Shown piece after piece: positions 20,753-31,671 of a stretch of 64,000 bases of DNA (position 1 is the stretch's first letter; each line of letters begins with the position of its first letter). A program made the translations under genes and the position numbers. A model generated the notes under the pieces. It was not told where the DNA came from and did no database searches. It worked only from the letters and a program-made list of their open reading frames with translations. The DNA comes from Floccularia luteovirens (lineage: Eukaryota > Basidiomycota > Agaricomycetes > Agaricales > Squamanitaceae), in assembly GCA_009739215.1 (NCBI GenBank), contig VSJF01000001.1:1798001-1862000 (forward strand). The letters are read 5' to 3'.

Positions 20753-21159
20753 GGTACAGCACAGTAGGGATTAACAAGGACAACCGCGCGGACAAATGAT
20801 AGTGGAGGTAGGAATGGTGGACGAAGGAGATGGGAAGCAGGAGTCAGAATCTTAACGAAAACAATGAAGACCCCTGGGCACCGCAAAATGCCAGGCTGAA
20901 TGCCTTTTAGCGGTGGCAGGTGGTGGCAGTGGGTTTGCATGAACCTGAAGGACCTGAAATTTAATTTATATGAATGGTATGCAGGGACAGGGGAAGATCG
21001 AGAAGAGTGCCAAGCGGTAGCGGAAGAGGGAAAAGGAAGGAGATTAGATAAGATAAGCGATGTTTATTACACAACCCGATGCCACACTGATCCCCGCCCT
21101 TAATTACCTTGGTACAACCCTCTACTTACTAACCACCACTCAACACTTTATCTTCATTT
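20753..21159. promoter_or_regulatory. Divergent intergenic region, surface protein / LSB3
   Basis: The region of 407 bp separates two divergent genes. It contains purine-rich stretches on the surface-protein side and pyrimidine-rich CT/ACC stretches just before the LSB3 start, as usual in fungal leaders. A plus-strand frame at 20900-21103 has no recognisable product. Confidence 0.4.
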
Positions 21160-22926
21160 ATGAAACTGAATAGCCCCTTACCTCAACCCCTTTCTAAAGA
21201 ATGTCTCAAAGCTGCAAAAATCTGTAAGAACCCATTCTATTTCTCCTTTCCTCTGCTCACCAAGTGACTCCAGTCAAATCTTTCGTCGACAACGGTAATA
21301 ACGGTCTAGATGGCGTTATACCTCGTCATGTTCTACAGAACGCTAGAGGGTTCGCCATCTTTACAATTGTCAAGGCTGGTTTCATCTTCTCTGCACGAGC
21401 TGGTAGTGGCGTGGTCATAGCTAAACTTGATGACGGAAGTGCGTGACTCGGTCTAATTTTCAAATAAACTAAAATTCATTATTTTACAACACAGCTTGGT
21501 CCGCACCTAGTGCTATTGGTACTGCTGGACTAGGAGTTGGAGGGCAGGTTGGTGCGGAGGTGACAGACTTCTTGATTGTCCTCAATAATCGTGCAGTGAG
21601 TATTATGTTACTTCAGGGATCACTTTTACTCATTCACATTCTTATGACTCAAGGCTATTGTACGTCAATATCATAAATGAAGCGGTATCAGCTGACCCAA
21701 TGCCGTATTAACAGACTTCTTTCATGGCTGCGGGTTCATTGACTCTAGGTGGCAATATGAGTATTGCACTTGGTCCTCTGGGACGGAATGGAGAAGCTGC
21801 GGGGTCGCTGAACACAAAGGGCAAGATGGCGGCTATGTAATTAATGTTCTTCACCAACCCTTCCGGTTAGAATTGACTCTTTCAATAGGTACAGCTACTC
21901 CAAAACACGTGGACTCTTTGGAGGTGTCTCTTTGGAAGGTTCTGTCATCGTAGACCGACAAGACGCCAATGCTCAGGCATATCGATCACCTGTCACTGCA
22001 AGGCTACTCTTAGGCGGCACAGTCGAACCACCATCATGGGCTTTACCCTTGATCCGAACTTTGGAGAGTTGTACAGGTCTCCCAGGGAGTCGAGATTGGA
22101 TTGACGACTACGGACGCACTCCAGGTCGTACCTATGCATTTGGAGGTCTCGCTAGTCCAGGGTCCACACCGCCTTCGCCGTCATTTCTACGCAAGAAGAA
22201 GAAAGAAGCGTATCCCCCTGCCACATGGGGTAAACAAACTGATTCCGGATCATATTTCAGCAACGATTCACCCACGATGCACTCTCGGAATCAAACGTGG
22301 GACCTTGCAGATTCATCGACAAGTAACTTTGAAACAAGATTCGACTCTGACTATGCACCAGAGAGACGACCCCCAAGAGACCCCTTCAGTGGGGGTTATT
22401 CTCATTCGAGGACGCCTCCTATTGACGAATACGATGCTGCGCTCGTATACGACCCTGAATACTCGTTATCATCCACAACGAAGTCTCACAGCCCTCGCTC
22501 TGCCTCTTTAGGTAACATCGGATCATTCAGAAGGTCTCCAATGTCGACTCCCAAGATTCAATCACGATATGATTATGATGATGACGACTACGATTTCAGG
22601 GAATCAAGACCCAAGTTCAACAAACCTCTTCAGCCTCATGAAGGTGTAGCCCGAGCCATTGCATTGTATGAATTTCAAGCAGTTGAGGTTCGGCTTTATC
22701 TCTAAAAATCCTACATAATGCCAACTGATTCTTTCCTTAGTCGGGAGATCTTTCTTTTCACAAAGGAGATGTTATTCACGTCACCAAGAAAAGCGAGAAC
22801 GCCCATGACTGGTACGTATCTTACAGCTCATTATTTTGCGTTGTTTTTAATTCTTTGCGAAGGTGGACCGGTAAAGTTGATGGTCGTGAAGGGATATTTC
22901 CTGCTAATTTTGTAGAAGTCGTATAA
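21160..22926 (+). CDS. LSB3: Ysc84/Lsb3-type actin-binding protein (YSC84 domain + SH3)
   Basis: Ysc84/Lsb3 bundles actin at endocytic patches and binds Las17/Sla1 partners through SH3. The N-terminal YSC84 (SYLF) domain reads SLxxECxKAAKI, FKSFVDNGNNGLDGVIP, LQNARGFAIFTIVKAGFIFS-like sequence, ARAGSGVVI, GLGVGGQVGAEVTDFLIVLN, a 6-nt microexon (21654-21659, Ala-Ile), then SFMAAGSLTLGGNMSIALGPLGR and YSYSKTRGLFGGVSLEGS. A Ser/Pro/Arg-rich linker with RDPFSGGYSHSR follows. The C-terminal SH3 domain (exons from about 22641 to 22926) has ALYEF, GDLSFHKGDVI, the DWWTGKVDGREGIFPANFVE signature and ends at VEVV. The start ATG at 21160 follows a pyrimidine-rich leader. Complete and in frame; about 420 residues. 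The gene converges on PIF1 across 120 bp. Confidence 0.92.
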
Positions 22927-23046
22927 GTACCGGAGAACTGATTTTCTATGGCTCCGAATATAGAACGTATGTATCTCTAGTACCACCGTTATGCTCTGTC
23001 TTGTATTATATGGATGTATGATGATTTAAGTTGACGAGTCGAAATC

Positions 23047-25533
23047 CTATGCATTAAAGTATGCCACCATTGCCTCTTCGGTATCCATCTCGTTACGGAA
23101 TGGTTCATGTTCGCCATACCATTCAAGGACTCTTGGATGGGCCAACACTCTGTTGAGATAATCAAAACAGAGTACCGAAATAGATAGAAATCGAGAATTT
23201 AACATACTTCGCCGCATTGAAATTGTGAACCTCCAAATACTCCATACTCGTTGCACGGGAAAGAGCAACATAGGCTGGTGGTGTATCGGTTAGCTATTCG
23301 ATATGCGGGGTAACTTATTTTCGGATGTACCTTGACCTTTTTCAAATGTTCGCCTCAAGTCAACCTTCACCCTTTGCAGTGTCTGTCCTTGAGACTTATG
23401 AACACTTAGTGCATATGCAAGTATTAAAGGAACCTGAAGATTCGAAATAGTAAGTAACCTTTGAAAATAAACGGAAATTATGCAGACAATTTCCCGTGAA
23501 GCTTCTGTTGTACCAAGCACATTGTTTACGGTGAAGACAGCCGATATAATTACTGTTTCCTTGACCATATCAATGAAACGCACAACAGGCCACAGAGCAT
23601 TTTTTGGTAGTTGTTCTAATTTATTGTAAGTCTCCCCTCTCCAATTGATTTCATCAATCCGGAAGCCTTCTACTACGGCGTCTCGCGAGGAAATGAATCT
23701 GGTAATTTGACCTATACTTCCATTGACGAGTACACCTTGGACAAGGTTCTGCAAGAAGATTAGTAGGCGCAAAAACAATGAGGTGAAATACCTTTATCAA
23801 CATCACTTGCGCTCCCACCTAAGAATTACTATTGTGAGCAAGGTGTCTGTTAGACGAGAGGTTAAGCACCTTGAGTTTAGTCAATTTTGGCGCTACCAGA
23901 CGACCAAGAAGACGTTCCATAGTTGCGACCGACACAAGTTCTCCATCGGCATTAACTCCTTGACGGTCGATTGCTTCATAGTAATAGATAATCCCAGGAA
24001 GCTGTTGTAAGCGAAACTGATTCGCATTTTCAACCTCTGCTCGGGTGGGAAAACTTGGAGTTCATTAGAATAGGAAAAAATTCCGAGAGAAGACTGACAG
24101 TTCTGTCGGTTCGATGCCGTCAGTGTATTCTACCTTGCGTGACAGATTTTTGAACAGCTGGATCGTGGTCATGTCAAGTTTACCAAAACGCATGTTGTTT
24201 AACATATCGACGAATACTGTAGACACCTATTAGTTGTCGGTTCATTATTCTATGCTGATGTTGACCTTGATCTCTCTGCCTGAAAACTTGAGTCAAAGTT
24301 GTGCTTGACGTGATACACTTGTTCCAAGAGATAGCGTCAAATGCGAACACTGGGGGAACGACTTCTCCTTTTTTGTCTCGTCCAGGCACTGGCGGGAGTT
24401 GGCAGAAATCTCCACACAATATAAGCTATAAGGATAAAGTCAAGTTTTGACCACCTTTGTTTGACCAATTTACTCACCTGAATGCCACCAAACGGAACCG
24501 TGTTATCCCTAAATGTTCGAGCTACTTCTTCCTAAATTTATATGACATTCGTGTTAGAGAAGATATCATCATGTTCTTCATTGCATTTACCAATTTGTCA
24601 AAGAAGTGACCATCTATCATGGAAACTACAACCATGGATTAGTTGCAAGAACTAATAGAACTCAAATACGTACTCTCATCAATTATCAAAGTCTCAACAT
24701 ATCTCCACCTATTCACAATTTTCCAATCTTTTTTCCCGTAGAGCTTGCCGACTATGGCTTTGACACTCTCTTGCCCTAGTCCAACTCCCGCCCACGAATG
24801 AAGTGTCGACCCCCCAATGTTCACAGCAGCTATTCCTGTTGATGCTGTTATTGCAAGCTTCCCGGCGCCCCTCCCACCACGTATCCGAATAATTTCGCGT
24901 AACAAGACAGACTTCCCAGTACCTATGTCTGGGAATTAGCAAACGTCTAGAAGGTGCCTGAGGTGAGTTACCAGCTGAACCGGTGAAGAAAACGTTCTCT
25001 CCTCTTTCGACTTTCGAGAGGACCTTTTGTTGGTCTGGAGAAAGTGTGATCTCGACTGGCGTTGGGGGGTTGTCTTCAATATCGGGGGTGTATGGTTCTG
25101 GTGTCGGGAAGTCACGAGGAGTGTCAACTAGTTCGATTGGTTGTGCGTGATTAACTCTTGGAGGGTAATCCGGAGACTGTCCTGGTGTATAAAATAAGTT
25201 GGAACGGAGTTATAGCTCGGGCTTAAGTGAGTGACGCACTGCTCAACCAGATTTCCGCTTCTATTCGAGATGTGAAGCTTCTATGTACAGCATTCGGATA
25301 CCTTGAAACCTAGGGAGTTTACGTTGCTTGCTAACTAAAAATTCGTAGAAACTCACTTTTTCTTTACACTGTCATTTTAGAACGCGGTTACAAAGAACGG
25401 ATCACGTCAAGTTATTATTACTGAATTGTTGATAAACGAGGACACTCACTTCTTCCCAATTTTCGTATATCTTTGGCCCTTCCCTTCCTACACTCACCGC
25501 ATAGAACTTATTAGACCTTGACTTGGGCATCAT
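23047..25533 (-). CDS. PIF1: PIF1-family 5'-3' DNA helicase with N-terminal RNase H1-N/viroplasmin-like domain
   Basis: Pif1 helicases unwind G-quadruplexes, remove telomerase and help mitochondrial DNA. Here the N-terminus reads [20 protein letters not shown], joined by an intron to [22 protein letters not shown], the fold of the RNase H1 N-terminal (viroplasmin-like) hybrid-binding domain. A Pro-rich linker follows, then [24 protein letters not shown], Walker A GTGKS, the [12 protein letters not shown] region, LIIDE (Walker B), [35 protein letters not shown] and YVALSRATS. All these are ordered PIF1 motifs and the junctions keep frame. The end, FNAAKV then [12 protein letters not shown], stops at 23047. 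The first in-frame ATG pair is at 25530/25533; an upstream exon cannot be excluded. About 590 residues. Basidiomycetes carry several PIF1 paralogues. Confidence 0.9.
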
Positions 25534-25736
25534 AGTACATGTCTTCTCTAAGTCCAAACTAATTGCTTGCGCCTGCTTGTTTCGGCACGCTGTGACCCTT
25601 GAGGCCAAGCAACACGTGGTTTTATTTTCTCACAATACAATTCGACTCAGGAGTGGATAGTAATATATTCACGAACAGTGTGAAAGTATAGAGTGTTGTA
25701 TAGGAAATCCGACATAATTTAGGATAGCTGTTAAAG

Positions 25737-27536
25737 TTATGGCCTCCTGTAGCCAATAGGGTCAACAGGATCATTACTGTTACGCGGTGGAGGGTAGTCG
25801 CGCCCGCCACTGCGAAGAGGTCCTCCAGCAGAATAACCGGAGCTGGGATAAGGCTCATAGGGAGCAGCAGACCGGGGTGGGCTTTCCGATCGTCGTCTGG
25901 AAAGGAAAATTAAATACGATATTTAACTGACAAGGAGAAAAACTACCTGTATCGAGTGACAGGAGGCTCGACGCTCATCCGCGTATAATCAGGAGGATAG
26001 CGATTTGGTGGTGGAGAGATAGGTCGGCCACGATATTCCGGGTAATCTCTGTGAAAACGATTAAACCTACACTTATGACAAAATGCTAAACTAACCGAGG
26101 AACCCTGTCAAATTCTTCTCTACTTCGGGGTGGGGTTCGAGCGCGGAAGCCACCTGATGGTGGGTAGGAAGATTGATATTTTTCTACTGGCCGTCTTTCA
26201 TATCGATCGTAATTAGATGGTGGTGGTCCACCATAGCCCCTGTATGAAGAATCCGCAGGGGGAGGGTATCTCCCCCTGGAGTCTGGAACAGGCGGTGGCC
26301 CATATCGCTCCCGCTCGTGCGTGGGAGGGTGTCCGCGCCTGTATTCGTCATAGTCACGGGCACGCTCTGGTGGAGGCAAGTATTCCCGATAACCTCTAGG
26401 GGAAGGAGGCCTTCTGAGGTCTCGTGGAGGTGGGGGCGGATAATCATAGCGAGCTTCTCTAGGAGGACCATATCGTGGCGGACCGTGCTCATCACGAGTA
26501 AAATTACGTGGGTAGTCACGGTGTTGGATGCGATCAATCAGAGGTGAATCATAATGCGATCTGCGTTGCGAACCCCTAAGTCGAGCGTAAGAAACTGACA
26601 TAAATGATGTGGTAAATACGTACGGTACTGGGTGGTTAGGACACTCTCTAAGGAAATATTTAGAACGAACATGGACATTTCAAAAACATAACAGACCTCG
26701 CCCAGTGTCCCATCTGTCCACATTTGAAGCATGCCCCAGGATCACCAGCAAACTTTGCAGTCCTTCCACCGCCATGTGATAATTCTACACGGATTTTATT
26801 ACCCATGAAATAACCTTCATGATACTTATTAACACTCTCTTCTGCGGCGCCTCTGGTATCAAATTCCTGTTCCAGATGTAAGATAAGTAAAGGGTAATTC
26901 AAACTCGTTACGTACCACAAAACCATAGCCAACCCTATAGGAGTGAGAATGAGAGAGAAATCAGTATGTGAATAGTCGATTCAACAAGAACATACTTCAG
27001 CTCAATATTGACGATGTTTCCTATCTTTCCGAAACAGGTCTGTAGGTCCTCTTGACGTGTATGTTCCGGCAGACCACCAATATAAACTTTGTTCGGCTGC
27101 ATGGCAGAATGTAAACACCAGTCGATACAGAAACATAAAGATGCGTTCAGAGCCCGAGTTGAGAACAGCCTCCACAAGAACAGCAGTCATAAAACGAAAG
27201 TACTAGCATAAATTGCTCAAGAAAGCAGCCCAGCAAAGAAATGCCAAGGATGTGGGGTTCTCTTTTACGTGCAAGCAGAGACAGAAAAGACCTAAGCACC
27301 TTGACTTGCTTTTCGCGGAATGTGTCGACCTTGTTTCCAGAAACACTGATGTCACCAACGCTGGAACTGCGGGTGTAGTCTGCGTTCTCAGGATCCTGAC
27401 CAGCATTACGGTCGTCACCAGGCAGAGAAGTTCCGTTAACAGGCGGTGCACTACCACCAGGCCCCATTGACTGGTCATCTTGAGGACCCCAGTTATCGCC
27501 TTGCATAGGATCGTCTACTGATAAGGGAGCAGGCAT
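25737..27536 (-). CDS. SR-like RNA-binding protein: RRM, CCHC zinc knuckle, Arg/Pro/Tyr-rich tail
   Basis: The layout is that of 9G8/RSZ-type splicing factors. An acidic Gly-rich leader (starting MPAPLSVDDP) precedes an RRM with RNP2 KVYIGGL and RNP1 GYGFVEF (split by introns). A single zinc knuckle follows, CFKCGQMGHWARECP, the C-x2-C-x4-H-x4-C form, completed across an intron. The tail is low complexity, rich in R, P, Y, D, with many RxYPPP and ERERYGPPP repeats, and few RS dipeptides. Exons run from the ATG at 27536 to TAA at 25737-25739; every tested junction is in frame. The first intron is the longest, about 240 nt and with several inner splice sites, so alternative splicing is possible. 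It acts in the nucleus on pre-mRNA; which RNAs is unknown. Confidence 0.85.
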
Positions 27537-27783
27537 GGGAAGTGCAATAAACGAACGTCGGACGCGACAGTGAGTGTTATTTGACAGACAGAGCGAACTC
27601 AAATTTTGATACTCCGACAAACTATTCAATCACACTGGCCCGTGCGCACGAAATTAGAAATGAAGATAATATATCATGAATGTTCAACGTTCAGCTGCAA
27701 CAATTGTCCTATCGTATTCTACAAAACGTACCGGGTCTGAAACAATATCCAGTGATACAGCATGAACTGTGAAAAAGAAAAAT

Positions 27784-29734
27784 TTAAGAAAGAGTCCAGA
27801 TAGCACTTATCATAGTGACCAATCCCATAGAAACGATTCCAGCCATGACATGCATATTGTCAGCAAGTGAAATTGCGCCACTGCTGTTAGCTGGTCGACT
27901 CGATGCGCTATTGCTGCCCCCTGTTGTAGACCCGCTACTACTACCGCTGCTTGCGGGCGCACTGGGAGTAAATGTCGCACCAGGGTTGGAAACGCAAGAG
28001 CTAGCGGCGGCATTGGCTGCTGAAACTGAAGTGGGAGCCAATGGGTTGACTGTGCCGTTACCAGAGAAGCTGCAAGCTTGGGGGTCCCGGTTATTGAGCT
28101 CAAAATTCTGGCTCATGATAAATGATAGCTTGATAGCTTGATGATAATTTAGTTCATTATTCGGCAGCTAGAAATATGAAAACTTACTAGGATCACAGTC
28201 CGAAACACGGCCATAGACACCAGCTTGTCCATCAACGCCAATGTCTGTGCATGAACCACCCTTTTGACCAACCAAGCTACATGCTACGTCGATTAATTGT
28301 CCAACTATAGCGCTGTAGTTCGAGGTTGCAGGAATGAATTGACAGCTCAAGGTGCTTTCGAGACAGTTGCAAGCACCATCGTTTGGTGTGGGAGGGAGAG
28401 TATTTGATGCGATGAAGTCGGTAGTTGGAGCAGCGCAGGATGGATAAGCAGCAGCAGCAGCAGTAGACATAGAAGGACTGTTTGGAGGCGCGGCCAACCC
28501 ATACTCGGTCTTCAATTTGTCGAAATCGGCACTTGTTGTTACAGTTTTGTTGTCCGCTGATATCGTTACCATCCCAAACTGCCCTTGAACACTTGAGGCT
28601 GGGAAATAAGAGAAAGCAATTCCTCCAGACCAAACATCAGACATATTAGAGCCCAGAAGAGCTACAGCTTCAGTCCACAGACGAGGAGGAGACGTAATGC
28701 AGCCAAATTCGCTGAAATACGCGGCGACATTGTACTGGGAGTATGCGCTTTCTGTCCCCGCATAGGATTGTTCGAATGTTGAATCACCACACCATTCGCT
28801 AATGATGAAACATTTACCGATCACTGTGAAAATATAATGACCGAGACTTACTAATCATTCAATCCGTACAAGTCAATAGATGTTGAATCAGAATTGGTTC
28901 CTTGTGGATCACAACTCAAGTAGTTGGCAAGTTCGACTCTCCAGGCAGCACCGTTGATAGCGGCGTAGCCAACAAGTGCCGACGAACCCTTAGAAGCCCT
29001 AGAAGCATGTTACTTATATGTCATAACCGGGGTGTCTCAATCACTTACAGGTAAGCTTTTATGTCTCGTGCAGCTGCTTTGACGAATGGAGCCACATTGG
29101 TATTGTTCTGAATAACGACTTCATTGCCCACGTTGTATGCCAAAACGTTGTCGTATTTTGAGAATGCATCGATTGTTTTTATGTATTGGTTAAGAATGTT
29201 TGTAGACCAAGATGGGTTCACACGGTCTATGGAGCCATTAAGGGGGAGAGCGAGATCGATACTGAATTCATGTTAACTGAATGAAAGATGAGTATAGAAG
29301 AAGACACCTACATAGTGTAGATTCCTGCGTTGCTGAAAGCACTCATACACGCATCATGATTCAAGGACGAATCGACACTGTATACACGAATGGTATTCAC
29401 TTGAAGTTGTTGAAGAAAAGGCAGGTCGCGTTGGCAAGCATCACCGATTGACAAAGGATCTATAAAACTTGAAGGTTCGCCGAAATCATTGTCTGCTGAC
29501 TGTACAACCTGGCCTGAGGGTGTGTTGCGTTCAACTAAAAAATCTCGCAATGGGGGGGGGACTGAAAAACATCATACCTTGTTCCTGATATGCGATACCT
29601 TTGATGAAAAATCTGTTGCTATCTTCAGTGTAGAGATACCGTCCTTTGCGAGTCACTTTGGATATACATTGGACGTTGGATACGAATATAGAAGCTGCGA
29701 CCAGCAGAGTATGGATTTTGAGTGGTATGAGCAT
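27784..29734 (-). CDS. GAS1: 1,3-beta-glucanosyltransferase, GH72 + X8 (Gas/Gel type), GPI-anchored
   Basis: Gas proteins lengthen and branch beta-1,3-glucan at the outer face of the plasma membrane. The ATG at 29734 begins a signal peptide (IPLKIHTLLVAASIF). The GH72 domain follows: FFIKGIAYQEQ, DPLSIGDACQRDLPFLQQL, NTIRVYSVD, then the acid/base glutamate in VGNEV and the nucleophile in SEFGC. Near 28850 it reads DSTSIDLYGLNDYEWCGDST. The cysteine-rich X8/CBM43 module comes next (about residues 380-470) with CNCLESTLSCQF and CSLVGQKGGSCTDIGVD. The final exon has a Ser/Gly-rich stalk and a hydrophobic C-terminal helix after NSSGAISLADN, suited to GPI attachment. An intron at 29537-29578 holds a run of nine Gs on the plus strand. 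GTG at 29743 is not a start. Complete; about 540 residues. Confidence 0.92.
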
Positions 29735-30191
29735 TATGAACACTATAAGAGACTTGGTTGTTCAGAGAGAGATAAAAAAGAGTGTGAGAAGGGGAAATGG
29801 GGAGAACTTGTACTTTGTGATGGATAACTTGGGAAAAGGGCAGCAACCACTAGTGGCTAACGTACATCGGAGGTCGTTGCCCGCAAAGGTCTTGTCATTA
29901 CGTAATTAACACGTGCTCACCTCATGATTATATTTCTCTAGTTTTATTCCAAGTATGAAACGTCTCGACTCGACTGATCCACATGTTCAACCTATGAATG
30001 TATTCATTCTATAGCTGACACTGATATTTCATATTCTCATCTATGGCTTAGCATATCAACGTACTTAAGTAAAAGTTTTATTTTTGGTCCTTGAAATATA
30101 TAGTTTGCTCTTGTCCATCTGTTACAATATACACGGTCCCGCATATTTGGGACTCTGTCTTCATAACTATAAATGTAGTGGTCGTTGTATG
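29735..30191 (-). promoter_or_regulatory. Promoter of the GH72 gene with adjacent TTACGTAA and CACGTG
   Basis: Upstream of the GH72 start there are a palindromic TTACGTAA at 29898-29905 and a CACGTG at 29910-29915, only 4 bp apart and about 165-180 bp from the start codon. These are typical bZIP and bHLH sites. The remaining sequence, up to the stop of the SUR7-like gene at 30192, has no gene that I can support. Confidence 0.4.
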
Positions 30192-31319
30192 TTATCTCGG
30201 ATGGCCTGCCATCATCGTCGAACTATCCGCGATATGTACAGCAGCTTCATTCATGAATCAGATGTTAGAAATGAGGTTTGACAGCGACTACTTACCTCAG
30301 CATATACGGGATGATAGAAACGACAAGGCAAGCCCACGCCGCCCAAGTCATGAATAAGCCTGAACCAGCGGAAACAATAATGCCAATAGGTACGGTGTTT
30401 GTAGGTGATTGGGCTATTAGGTCATTGATACCCTCTGATTTCTTTATTAGAACCGTCCATATGCTGGCACCAATGAGGAGCAAAAGGCTTCCAGCAATGG
30501 AAAGCAATGTGGACGCAAAGAAAGTGAGGTTGTTCTTGGCTATTCCGCTGTAATCTTATGTAAGAAGGTATACTCTGTAGCAAGGTGAAGGCAAGTTACG
30601 TTAATAATGCAAGAGCAGCGCAAATGGTGCCCAACAACAACATCCAGTATGCCGCCTTCGAGGACTGTCCGAGGTATTTCGAGTCGTTAAATGTCGTGTC
30701 TGGAATGAAATTTAGAGTCAAGATTGAATAGTTGACGGCCATGTCGGAGGTGATCGCATCATAAGGTTTAAATTGTTCCCCAATGGTTTGGTTAGCACAG
30801 CCTCCTTCGTTGTTGTCAAGGTATGCACAGTGAGAGTACAAGCCAAACTTGTATATCTTGCGCAAGCCTGTACGAGCTTGGAGTGGAGAAGAGGTATTCA
30901 AAGCGTAGAGTCCATCAATGGGGACAAGGAAAGCAGTTTGTAACGCTTCTCTAAAACCGGCTATCAGCAGTATATTTCTGACAGTCTAAAAAGTTTAGTA
31001 CCCATATCCTGACACATTCACTTTGACCTGGGGTGACTATGTTAATGTCATTTCTGCACGAAGAAAGGCTATATCCACCATTGATACACTCTTAGGTACA
31101 CTTGATGTGTTGATTTGGCCAACCTTTGGAGTTGATCCTCAGCTACAAGTCCATCATGTAGGAATGAGAATGGGCAGTGCTTACATGTACGAAAATCATT
31201 AATAGCATAGACACAAACCTGAGTACAAGATCAAGTAGATTAATTTTCTTGTTTTTGTAAGAAGATTTAAACACTTACGATAAGAACGAGGCAAAGCCGA
31301 CACATAGTTCACCACGCAT
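30192..31319 (-). CDS. SUR7/PalI-family four-helix plasma membrane protein
   Basis: Sur7 family proteins organise eisosome-related membrane domains, and PalI relatives sense pH. The first exon begins MRGELCVGFASFLSF and splices to a first membrane helix VSMLLMIFVH. Short exons then give VGQINTSSVPKSVSM, VKVNVSGYG and EALQTAFLVPIDGLY. The external loop has the family motif GLYSHCAYLDNNEGGCANQ and YDAITSDM. Three more helices follow: AYWMLLLGTICAALALL, TLLSIAGSLLLLIGASIW and GLFMTWAAWACLVVSI. The first ATG in frame with the good splices is 31319. The end at 30192 follows an intron after IIPYMLS; the last exon is short and less certain. At least seven exons in 1.1 kb. It diverges from the sterol glucosyltransferase gene across 352 bp. 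Confidence 0.75.
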
Positions 31320-31671
31320 TGGTATCGCAAATAGCTAGGTATCAGGACAGCAGCTGAGAAGGTAAAAGCAGTCGGAAGAAGATGAACAGCCAGCTGCGTA
31401 GATAGACTCGTGGTATATGTATCTCCAAACTTCGTCAACTCGCGATTTGAACGTGTTCGCAGGATCGAATCAATTTGGGCTGTTATGTATGCAACACAGC
31501 TTTACGTAATACATGACATTTGGGACTGCAGGTTCACTCCGTGACTGTCCCTTCTGGTAACTGACGCGGCTGTTCTGCCATTTCGCTGCTGTATTTCTTT
31601 TATTCCACCATTCTCTCTCCGGATTTGCTTGACTCTTGCTCTTGTTCTCAAACTAGCCCACAAATTTGTCT
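31320..31671. promoter_or_regulatory. Divergent intergenic region, SUR7-like / sterol glucosyltransferase
   Basis: The region of 352 bp contains both promoters. Pyrimidine-rich runs (about 31590-31660, CTCTCTCC and CTTGTTCTC types) precede the sterol glucosyltransferase start. I saw no special site. Confidence 0.4.
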
